A DNA stretch of 39,533 bases from Oscillospiraceae bacterium. Lineage in GTDB: Bacteria; Bacillota; Clostridia; Oscillospirales; CAG-272. Positions 33,087-39,533 of the stretch are shown here, one piece after another. Position 1 is the first letter of the stretch. Every line of letters begins with the position of its first letter. A program made the position numbers and the translations under genes. Under the pieces are notes generated by a model, which saw only the letters and a list, made by a program, of their open reading frames with translations, did no database searches and was not told where the DNA came from. Location of the stretch: assembly GCA_015063745.1 (NCBI GenBank), contig SVTO01000024.1:1-39533 (forward strand), written 5' to 3'.

Positions 33087-33115
33087 AGTATATACGGAAA
33101 AAGAGAAAATAACAG
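33087..33115 (-). promoter_or_regulatory. Possible promoter of the YihY gene
   Basis: Minus strand CTGTTA (33110-33115), 17 bp, TATACT (33087-33092), about 46 bp upstream of ATG 33041. The -10 is good and the -35 weak. No convincing plus-strand promoter for nfo is seen in the same 100-bp divergent gap. Confidence 0.4.
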
Positions 33116-33141
33116 CATCTGCGAAAGAAAGGACAAGAATC

Positions 33142-34035
33142 TTGAGAGAAACAGACAGAACAGCGACAGCATTGAACGAAGCATCATCGGCGTTCAGAAT
33201 CGGGTGCCATCTGTCCACCGAAGGCGGATATGAAGCAATGGGCCGGCGGATTCTTTCCATCGGAGGAAATACCTTCCAGTTTTTTACGAAAAATCCCAGA
33301 GGGAAAACACAGACGAAAGCACCGGATCCGGAGGATGTACAGGCACTTTGCAGGCTCATTGAAGAAAACGGCATGACCCCGCCCCTTGCCCATGCGCCGT
33401 ACACATACAATCCCTGCTCGGCGGATGAAGGGGTAAGACAGTATTCCGGGGATTCCATGAAAAAAGAACTGGAATTTCTGGAAGCCATTCCGGGCGCACT
33501 GTATAATTTCCATCCCGGCTGTCATGTAGGCCAGGGTGCGGAAGTGGGAATGCAGATGGTGGCTGATATGCTCAACCGGATTCTGTGGAAGGGCATGAAG
33601 ACCACGGTGCTCATTGAAACCATGGCCGGCAAAGGAACGGAACTGGGCCGGGATTTTGAGGAAATGCGGCGGATGCTGGACCTGATCCATCCCGATGTGC
33701 GGGAGCATGTGGGCGTGTGTCTGGATACCTGCCACATCCAGGATGCCGGTTATAATCTGGAGAAGGATACGGACGGTGTCATTGCGGAATTTGACCGTAC
33801 GGTGGGACTGGAGAACATCCATGCCATCCATCTGAACGATTCCAAGAACCCCTGCGGTACCCGAAAAGACCGTCACGATAAGATCGGCGAAGGCTACATA
33901 GGCCCCGACGCCATCCGTCGGATCATCAATCACCCCAGACTGAGGCACCTTCCTTTCTATCTGGAAACACCCAACGAGCTGGACGGATATGCCCGTGAGA
34001 TCGCCTTGCTGCGTTCCTGGCGGACGGAAAACTGA
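33142..34035 (+). CDS. nfo: Deoxyribonuclease IV / AP endonuclease (Nfo)
   Basis: A TIM-barrel, three-zinc AP endonuclease that incises abasic sites. The 297-residue product contains FRIGCHLSTEGG, NTFQFFTKNPR, HAPYTYN, NFHPGCHVGQG, VLIETMAGKGTELG (Glu metal ligand), VCLDTCHIQDAGY, HLNDSKNPCGTRKDRHDKIGEG and FYLETPN, in the order of Nfo. The TTG at 33142 is selected because AAAGGA lies 8 bp ahead and the first conserved strand starts about 18 residues later. An upstream frame extension runs through the divergent promoter region and is not supported. No clear terminator follows. Confidence 0.92.
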   Translation: MRETDRTATALNEASSAFRIGCHLSTEGGYEAMGRRILSIGGNTFQFFTKNPRGKTQTKAPDPEDVQALCRLIEENGMTPPLAHAPYTYNPCSADEGVRQYSGDSMKKELEFLEAIPGALYNFHPGCHVGQGAEVGMQMVADMLNRILWKGMKTTVLIETMAGKGTELGRDFEEMRRMLDLIHPDVREHVGVCLDTCHIQDAGYNLEKDTDGVIAEFDRTVGLENIHAIHLNDSKNPCGTRKDRHDKIGEGYIGPDAIRRIINHPRLRHLPFYLETPNELDGYAREIALLRSWRTEN

Positions 34036-34566
34036 ATCATTATCTTGCAAATACAACAGAGAAACGGTATGCGGAAAGATTTTCGCTGCTGTTTCTTTTG
34101 TTGTTTTTGCAACAAATGACGAAAAATGTCATCATTTTGAAGAAGGAAACAACGAAAAATACAGGTCTGAAAAGTAAAATATAAATGACTAATGTTTGAC
34201 GAAACAGTGAACGATCGGATGTTCGGCAATTCCCTAAAAACCATTTTATGGAAGAAAATCCGGCGCGGAAAATCCCGCAAAAATTACCGGAAATTACCAG
34301 AAAATTCCCGTGTGGCAGGTGGGAATAAGCGGAAAAGGGAAAATTGGTAATAAATGGGCGAAAAACACAAAAACAGGCAGAAAAAGCAGAACCGTGAAAT
34401 GGAAAATGGTGGTAAATAGCGGGAAATTGACGAAAAAGCAAAAAGAATATATAAAATAATCAGATATATTTTGCAAAACCCCTTGTAATTTACGAGAAAA
34501 TAATATATAATATCCATTAGGTGGAGCACTTTCCCATAAAAATCCACGAAAGGGAGGAAAAACGGT
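34036..34566. other. 531-bp AT-rich region before the division cluster
   Basis: No convincing gene. Two small hairpins occur near the left side (TTTGTTG/CAACAAA at 34097-34116, and ATGAC/GTCAT at 34116-34132). From about 34236 to 34445 there are many A-tracts of 3-5 bases, several spaced 10-12 bp apart (for example at 34269, 34279, 34291, 34301), which suggests intrinsically bent DNA upstream of the mraZ promoter at 34483-34511. A single GTGGAG at 34521-34526 could be part of an MraZ site, but a repeated box is not evident. Confidence 0.5.
34483..34511 (+). promoter_or_regulatory. Promoter of the mraZ division cluster
   Basis: TTGTAA (34483-34488), 17 bp, TATAAT (34506-34511), about 55 bp before the mraZ ATG. 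Perfect -10 and fair -35 in an A-rich context. Confidence 0.7.
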
Positions 34567-34986
34567 ATGTTGATGGGCAAGTTCAAACACGCGGTCGATC
34601 CGAAAAACAGACTGATTATTCCTTCGAAAATCAAGGATCAGCTGGGACCGGTGATCACCATGATCAAGGATTCGGATCACTGCCTGTGTCTGTACTCAGC
34701 GGAAGAATGGGCGAAGTATACGGAAAAGCTCAGCGCACTTCCCAAAACCCAGAGTAAGGCATTGACCAGATATCTCTATTCCAACGCCATCGAGCTGCAG
34801 CCCGATTCCCAGGGCCGTGTACTGATCCCGCAGGATATGCTCGAATACGCAGGCATCACCAAGAACGTCATCACCGTCGGATGCGGCAATTATGCCGAAA
34901 TCTGGGCGGAAGAAAAATGGGAAGAAGAGAGTCTGGACGAGCAGCCGGAAGATTTCACCGAAATGCTCAAGGAGCTGGGTCTGTAA
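34567..34986 (+). CDS. mraZ: MraZ, transcriptional regulator of the division cluster
   Basis: The 139-residue protein has two AbrB-like half-domains with the paired DxxxR motifs DPKNRLIIP (residues 11-19) and DSQGRVLIP (about 80-88), which form the ring-shaped DNA-binding protein. MraZ typically represses its own operon. GGGAGG lies 9 bp before ATG 34567; a second ATG two codons later is also possible. rsmH follows after 33 bp, the standard order. Confidence 0.95.
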   Translation: MLMGKFKHAVDPKNRLIIPSKIKDQLGPVITMIKDSDHCLCLYSAEEWAKYTEKLSALPKTQSKALTRYLYSNAIELQPDSQGRVLIPQDMLEYAGITKNVITVGCGNYAEIWAEEKWEEESLDEQPEDFTEMLKELGL

Positions 34987-35019
34987 TCCCGGCGAAAACA
35001 CAGAAAAGGATTTGGCACT

Positions 35020-35970
35020 ATGGAGTTTCATCACATACCGATTATGGCTGGCGAATGCATGGATGCACTGGCTCCGGCACGGGGCGGCATTTATGTGGAC
35101 TGCACAGCGGGCGGCGGCGGACATTCCTTCGAGATCGCCTCAAGACTGCCGTCTGACGGTGTGTCCCGTCTGATCAGTCTGGACAGGGACGATGAAGCCA
35201 TTGCGGCCTGTACAAAACGACTGACACCCTATCACGACCGCTGGACGATCGTGAAAACCAATTTCTGCGATCTGGACAGCGCCTTTGATTCCATCGGCGT
35301 GGAAAAGATCGACGGCATCATGTGGGATCTTGGGGTATCCTCCCATCAGCTGGACGAAGCGGAACGGGGTTTCTCCTACACCGCGGAAGCACCGCTGGAT
35401 ATGCGGATGGACCAGAGTGCCGGCATGAGCGCAGCCGATGTGGTAAACGGATACGGAGAGGAAGAGCTGAAACGCATCCTCTGGCTGTACGGGGAAGAGA
35501 AGTTCTCCGGCAGAATCGCCCGCGCCATCGTGACCGCCAGAGAAAAATCCCCCATCCAAACGACAACGGAACTTGCCGCCATCGTTTCCGGAGCCATTCC
35601 GGCAGCGGCGAGAGCCAAGGAATCCCAGCACCCCGCACGCCGCAGCTTCCAGGCGATCCGCATTGAAGTCAACGGCGAGCTGGACGCCATCGCACCCTCC
35701 ATCAAAAGCGCCGTATATCGCCTGAACCCCGGCGGACGGCTGGCTGTGATCACCTTCCACTCCCTGGAAGACCGGATCGTGAAGGAGACGTTCCGCGAAC
35801 TGGCAACGGGATGCACCTGTCCCCCGGAATTCCCCGTATGTGTATGCGGCGGAAAACCGAAGATCAAACTGTTATCGAAAAAGCCCATCCTCCCTTCTGC
35901 GGAGGAGATGGAATACAACCCCCGATCCAGAAGCGCGAAACTGCGCTGTGCGGAAAAAACAGACGTGTAA
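35020..35970 (+). CDS. rsmH: 16S rRNA (cytosine1402-N4)-methyltransferase
   Basis: RsmH methylates C1402 in the ribosomal P-site. The 316-residue protein has the SAM motif VDCTAGGGGHSFEI (26-39), SLDRDDEA, the family-specific DLGVSSHQLDEAERGFSY and PLDMRMD, AARRSFQAIRIEVN-type sequence, VITFHSLEDRIVK, and a C-terminal YNPRSRSAKLRCAEK. AAAGGA lies 9 bp upstream of the ATG. It sits between mraZ and ftsL as usual. Confidence 0.96.
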   Translation: MEFHHIPIMAGECMDALAPARGGIYVDCTAGGGGHSFEIASRLPSDGVSRLISLDRDDEAIAACTKRLTPYHDRWTIVKTNFCDLDSAFDSIGVEKIDGIMWDLGVSSHQLDEAERGFSYTAEAPLDMRMDQSAGMSAADVVNGYGEEELKRILWLYGEEKFSGRIARAIVTAREKSPIQTTTELAAIVSGAIPAAARAKESQHPARRSFQAIRIEVNGELDAIAPSIKSAVYRLNPGGRLAVITFHSLEDRIVKETFRELATGCTCPPEFPVCVCGGKPKIKLLSKKPILPSAEEMEYNPRSRSAKLRCAEKTDV

Positions 35971-35994
35971 ACGACCGTCGGAAAGGAGCTGCCC

Positions 35995-36756
35995 ATGACG
36001 TACCACCGTACACCCGGCCAAAGCGGAAACCAGCTTGCGGAAAAGCTGCGCAGAGAATACAGAAACCGCGGCGATGCCATTCGTGGGATCAGCGCCACTT
36101 CCACGGAGGAACTGGTGACCCGTGCCCAGATGGGCAGAAACCCCAGAGTGAATGTTTCCGAAAAAGCCTTTACGGAATCCTTTGAGCGGCACAGCACCGC
36201 ACGTACGGCATCTCCCCGTCAGGAATATGCAAAGAGAAGCTGCAATACCGGGAACCGTGCGTACAGCACCGGCAGAAGATCCGCTGCGGGAAACAGCCGT
36301 CAGAACGTATACGGTACGGAAATGTTCCGTGACACCGTTGCCGAAAGACAGGAAATCCAGGTGGAAAAGAAACGCTTTCCCCTGACCTTTTTGCTGCTGC
36401 TCTCCTTTGTGACCGTCATGATCATGATGATCATTCTGAGCATCGCGCAGATTTACCAGACGACGGACGCAATCAGTGATCTGGAATATCAGCTGACCAC
36501 GCTGCAGACCACCGCCGCCGAGCTGGAACTGAAGATTGAAGAGAAAAATGACATCCGCGTAATTGAACAGATTGCCACCGACCGTCTCGGTATGGTGAAA
36601 GAAGATTCGGTACAGAAAAAATATATTTCCCTGTCCGACGGTGAGAGAATCGAACTGGTCGAGAACACGTCGGACGAAAATGCGGAGGGCGGTCTCGGTG
36701 CCATGCTCTCCTCCATCTGGACAGCCTTCGGAGACTTTTTCGCGGGAAACGAGTAA
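35995..36756 (+). CDS. ftsL: FtsL-like division protein with long cytoplasmic tail
   Basis: A 253-residue single-pass protein: basic cytoplasmic N-terminus (1-128), membrane helix (about 129-152), coiled coil (about 155-188, ISDLEYQLTTLQTTAAELELKI in two segments) and the FtsL/DivIC-like segment VIEQIATDRLGMVKEDSVQKKYISL. FtsL bridges the divisome and stabilises the synthase complex. Typical FtsL proteins have about 30-50 cytoplasmic residues, so this tail is unusually long. AAAGGAG precedes ATG 35995. Identification rests on topology and position between rsmH and the PBP gene. Confidence 0.85.
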   Translation: MTYHRTPGQSGNQLAEKLRREYRNRGDAIRGISATSTEELVTRAQMGRNPRVNVSEKAFTESFERHSTARTASPRQEYAKRSCNTGNRAYSTGRRSAAGNSRQNVYGTEMFRDTVAERQEIQVEKKRFPLTFLLLLSFVTVMIMMIILSIAQIYQTTDAISDLEYQLTTLQTTAAELELKIEEKNDIRVIEQIATDRLGMVKEDSVQKKYISLSDGERIELVENTSDENAEGGLGAMLSSIWTAFGDFFAGNE

Positions 36757-36908
36757 AACGATAATGCCGCTAAGCTGTTTCACATGTGTATACCGGCAAG
36801 GAAGCTGCCGCGTGTGAAATGGCTTATTATTTTCAGCATAGAAAACATTTCGGGCGCATATAGTATACAAAATATGTCTGCCGGGCGGCAAGCACAAAGG
36901 AGCAGGGA
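36757..36908 (+). promoter_or_regulatory. Branched hairpin between ftsL and the PBP gene
   Basis: This 152-bp gap, long for this cluster, contains TTTCACATG (36778-36786) paired with CGTGTGAAA (36811-36819), enclosing a second stem CGGCA (36794-36798) / TGCCG (36806-36810). The sequence after it is TGGCTTATTATTTTC, T-rich but not a clean T-run. It may be a partial terminator, an attenuator or a processing site that sets PBP levels relative to ftsL. No strong promoter follows it. Confidence 0.45.
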
Positions 36909-39251
36909 ATGAACAACGAAGTCAGAAACCGGGTAGAGAAAACAACATACAACCGTATGGTTCGTGTGTTCTGTCTGTTTGCCGGTATTGCTGCGGTAAT
37001 CGTGGGCTTCCTTGCCAACTATCAGCTGAAGATGCACGAATACTATCAGGCAAAGGTACTCAATCAGCTGACCATTCAGACGGAGGTCAACCCGGAAAGA
37101 GGGATGATCACCGACAGAAACGGCAATATCTTAGCCACCAACATTACCGTCTACAACGTGATTATCTCCCCCAGAGACATTCACGCCAGACTGGAAGCGG
37201 ATGCGGCAGCCAACAGCGACAAGGATGACAAAAACGACGTGTTCTACCGTTACGACAACGACGCGATCGGTTTTCACTTTGCCGGAAGCCGCGTGGATGA
37301 GCTGATCGGCAGAATGCTGGCGGCTTACCTGAATGTGGATTATGACAAGATCATGGAAAAGGCAGCCAAGCAGAACAGAGCCTATGAAGTGATCAAGAAC
37401 AATATAAGCGAGGAAATGGCGGTTACTCTCAAAGAGTTTATCGCAAAATTCGATCTGGGTGATCAGATCTACTTTGTAACCTCCGCCAAACGGTATTATC
37501 CCAAGAGCGACCTTGCCTGTCATGTGATCGGCTTTACCAACAGCGACGGCGTGGGTATCTACGGCCTGGAAAGCTACTACAACAACCTGCTCGAAGGTAC
37601 CAGCGGCAAATACATTCTGGCTCAGGACGCACACAATCACGATATGCCCTTTGAATACGAACGGTATATCGAAGCCTCCAACGGCTATAACATCGAAACC
37701 ACCGTGGATATGTACATCCAGTACGAACTGGAAAACCAGCTGGAAAAAACCTTCCTGGAATCCGGTGCCGGCAACCGCGTAACGGGTATTGTCATGGACG
37801 TAAACGACGGCGGAGTCCTCGGCATGGCAACCTATCCGCCCTTTGATCTGAACAATCCCTACGTGCTGGACGATTTCTCCGCGGCAAAGCTGTACGGTAT
37901 GGACACCTCCACGGATGCCTATACGGAAGCCTATTACGAACAGCTGTACAGTATGTGGAACAACAAGGCGGTGACCGAGCTGTACGAACCCGGTTCCACC
38001 TTCAAGATCATAACGACCGCTATGGCCTTTGAGGAAAAAGTGGTCACGGAAGAAGAAGAATTCTACTGCAGCGGAAGCCTGATGGTGGAAGGATGGTCAA
38101 AACCCATCAGCTGCCATAAAAAAACCGGCCACGGCGTGCTTCCGTACAGACGAAGCCTCCAGCAGTCCTGCAATCCCGCGCTGATGCAGATCGCCGCGAG
38201 AATCGGACGGGAGAAATTCTATAATTATTACGAATCCTTCGGGTATGACAGCAAGACGGGAATCGACCTGCCGGGTGAAATCAGTACGTATTACCACGAC
38301 TACAATGCCTTCACCAATGTATCCCTGGCGGTATATTCCTTCGGTCAGACCTTCAAAACCACCCCGATCCAGCAGCTCCGTGCCATCTGTACCATCGCAA
38401 ACGGCGGCTATCTGGTAACGCCCCACCTACTGTCCAAAATCACCGATGACAACGGAAACGTGATCCAGAGCTACGAAGCAGAGCCTGTCCGTCAGGTGGT
38501 CAGTGAAGAAGTCTGCGAACGGATCACGGACATTCTGGAAGAAGGCGTTGCCGGAGACGGCGGTGCCAAGAATGCCTATGTAAAGGGGTATCGTGTAGCG
38601 GCCAAGACCGGTACATCGGAAAAGAAGGATAAGGTGGACGAATACGGACAGTACTCCTACCGTATCGGTTCCTGCGTAGCCTACGCACCGGCGGATGATC
38701 CGCAGATCGCTGTAATCATCATGGTGGATGAACCCTCTATCGACAGCGTGTACGGAAGCGTGGTTGCGGCACCTTATGTATCCAATCTGTTATCATTCAT
38801 TCTGCCCTATATCGGGGTGGAAGCACAGTATACCAGCGAAGAACTGGAAAACCAGACAATCACTCTGTCCAACTATGTGGGCGCAACGGTGGAAAACTCC
38901 ATTGCGGACCTGAGTTGGCGTGGATTTACCTATGAGATCCTCGGAGACGGCGATACCGTAACCGCACAGGTACCGGCTGCCGGATCCCAGATCGCCAAGG
39001 ATGAGGGAAGACTGGTGCTGTACACCGGCAGTGAAGTGCCCGTGGAAAACATCACCGTTCCCGACCTGACCGGTATGACAGCCTACAATGCGAACCAGGC
39101 CTTGATTCACGCGGGACTGAACGCATCCTTTGAGGGTTCCCTCAACGGCAGTACGGCAACCGTAATCGGTCAGTCCCCCGCAGGCGGCACAGCCGTTACC
39201 AGGGGCACCGTGGTTGAGGTAACTCTGCGTCATCTGGACCTGACAGACTGA
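36909..39251 (+). CDS. Class B penicillin-binding protein with two PASTA domains (PbpB/SpoVD-like)
   Basis: A 780-residue septal peptidoglycan transpeptidase. It has one N-terminal membrane helix (about 18-38), a dimerisation/pedestal domain starting NPERGMITDRNG (61-72), and the transpeptidase motifs STFK (Ser363-Lys366), SCN (420-422) and KTGTS (566-570). Two PASTA domains follow (about 655-710 and 713-778). Position after ftsL marks it as the divisome class B enzyme (PBP2B/FtsI). SpoVD has one PASTA domain and PBP2B two, so the vegetative enzyme is slightly favoured. AAAGGAG precedes ATG 36909. Confidence 0.94.
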   Translation: MNNEVRNRVEKTTYNRMVRVFCLFAGIAAVIVGFLANYQLKMHEYYQAKVLNQLTIQTEVNPERGMITDRNGNILATNITVYNVIISPRDIHARLEADAAANSDKDDKNDVFYRYDNDAIGFHFAGSRVDELIGRMLAAYLNVDYDKIMEKAAKQNRAYEVIKNNISEEMAVTLKEFIAKFDLGDQIYFVTSAKRYYPKSDLACHVIGFTNSDGVGIYGLESYYNNLLEGTSGKYILAQDAHNHDMPFEYERYIEASNGYNIETTVDMYIQYELENQLEKTFLESGAGNRVTGIVMDVNDGGVLGMATYPPFDLNNPYVLDDFSAAKLYGMDTSTDAYTEAYYEQLYSMWNNKAVTELYEPGSTFKIITTAMAFEEKVVTEEEEFYCSGSLMVEGWSKPISCHKKTGHGVLPYRRSLQQSCNPALMQIAARIGREKFYNYYESFGYDSKTGIDLPGEISTYYHDYNAFTNVSLAVYSFGQTFKTTPIQQLRAICTIANGGYLVTPHLLSKITDDNGNVIQSYEAEPVRQVVSEEVCERITDILEEGVAGDGGAKNAYVKGYRVAAKTGTSEKKDKVDEYGQYSYRIGSCVAYAPADDPQIAVIIMVDEPSIDSVYGSVVAAPYVSNLLSFILPYIGVEAQYTSEELENQTITLSNYVGATVENSIADLSWRGFTYEILGDGDTVTAQVPAAGSQIAKDEGRLVLYTGSEVPVENITVPDLTGMTAYNANQALIHAGLNASFEGSLNGSTATVIGQSPAGGTAVTRGTVVEVTLRHLDLTD

Positions 39252-39309
39252 TTGCATACCAAACGTACAAGAAACCGGAAGTGGAAACAATTCACCTCAG
39301 GAGGCTTGT

Positions 39310-39533
39310 ATGGAACTGGAAACCCTGCTTGCAGGTGTGGAGATCGTGGACAAACGACTGCACAGAGATTCATTTTCCGCCATGACATCGGATTCCAGAA
39401 GGGTCACGAAGGACAGCATATTCCTGTGCGTCCGGGGACAGAACCACGACGGACACGAGTATGCAGCGGAGGCAGTGGAAAACGGCGCGGCTCTGGTGAT
39501 ATGCGAAGACATATCCAGAGTGCCGGAGGGATG
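39310..39533 (+). CDS. murE: UDP-MurNAc-tripeptide synthetase MurE, N-terminal part
   Basis: This frame opens with ATG 39310, 5 bp after AGGAGG, and is cut by the window end after 74 complete codons. The visible residues include MTSDSRRVTKDSIFLCVRG and DGHEYAAEAVENGAALVI, the UDP-binding N-terminal domain of MurE-type Mur ligases. The ATPase and amino-acid binding domains lie outside the window, so Lys or diaminopimelate specificity cannot be judged. Position directly after the PBP gene matches the usual order. Confidence 0.88.
   Translation, partial: MELETLLAGVEIVDKRLHRDSFSAMTSDSRRVTKDSIFLCVRGQNHDGHEYAAEAVENGAALVICEDISRVPEG

Noticed and set aside
33042..33488. N-terminal extension of the YihY protein
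   Set aside because: It runs through the divergent nfo coding region and lacks a start signal; ATG 33041 has AGGAGAT.
34517..34530. MraZ autoregulatory box
   Set aside because: Only a single GTGGAG is visible; the family sites are repeated units, so the evidence is insufficient for a separate feature.
34036..34566. CRISPR array or tandem repeat in the A-rich gap
   Set aside because: The near-repeats such as AAATTACCGG and AAATTACCAG are too short and irregular, with no conserved spacer pattern.

Overview
The window looks like a chromosomal segment of a low- to mid-GC Gram-positive anaerobe, most likely class Clostridia (Bacillota, Oscillospirales-like). The reasons are an SLH-anchored surface protein, YerC, YlbF and YabE-type (G5-3D) proteins, strong Shine-Dalgarno sites (AAGGAGG), TTGACA/TATAAT promoters, frequent GTG/TTG starts, a miaB-ylbF-mutS-mutL order close to Bacillus, and a Gram-positive division/cell-wall cluster. 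A genus cannot be assigned. No mobile element, CRISPR array or rRNA is visible.

Layout. At 1-394 a two-gene tRNA unit (Leu-TAA, initiator Met) runs leftward from a near-consensus promoter to a strong terminator. At 470-1554 a YerC-like regulator is translationally coupled to a SAM methyltransferase. At 1654-3586 two alpha/beta hydrolases converge on a shared terminator. At 3731-5260 lies a SulP anion transporter and at 5531-8797 a 1088-residue SLH surface protein with seven repeats of an unrecognised module. From 19995 down to 8999 nine tightly packed leftward genes follow: NusG_II protein, Gx-type membrane protein, ApbE flavin transferase, miaB, ylbF-like, mutS, mutL, tgt and lplA. They combine a flavinylation/membrane module with tRNA modification, mismatch repair and lipoylation. 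A beta-lactamase-fold serine hydrolase (20109-21260) and a G5-3D cell-wall protein (21373-22881) end the leftward half.

The strand switches at 22882-23120. Rightward come a NagD-like HAD phosphatase, ftsK/spoIIIE with tmk, then a DJ-1 protein, 5-formyl-THF cyclo-ligase, CPBP protease and mltG. A leftward YihY/BrkB gene and a rightward endonuclease IV gene follow. A 531-bp AT-rich gap carries the promoter of the division cluster: mraZ, rsmH, ftsL, a PASTA penicillin-binding protein and the start of murE, cut by the window end.

Functionally the right half is dominated by envelope growth and chromosome segregation (FtsK, MltG, MraZ, RsmH, FtsL, PBP, MurE) and the left half by tRNA modification, repair and surface functions. 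The points most worth a second look are an initiator tRNA with an extra base in its T-stem, the SLH protein repeats, the NusG_II-Gx-ApbE module ahead of miaB-mutSL, long basic cytoplasmic tails shared by several envelope proteins (with an RVTDIP motif common to FtsK and MltG), and a possible ACG start of mltG.
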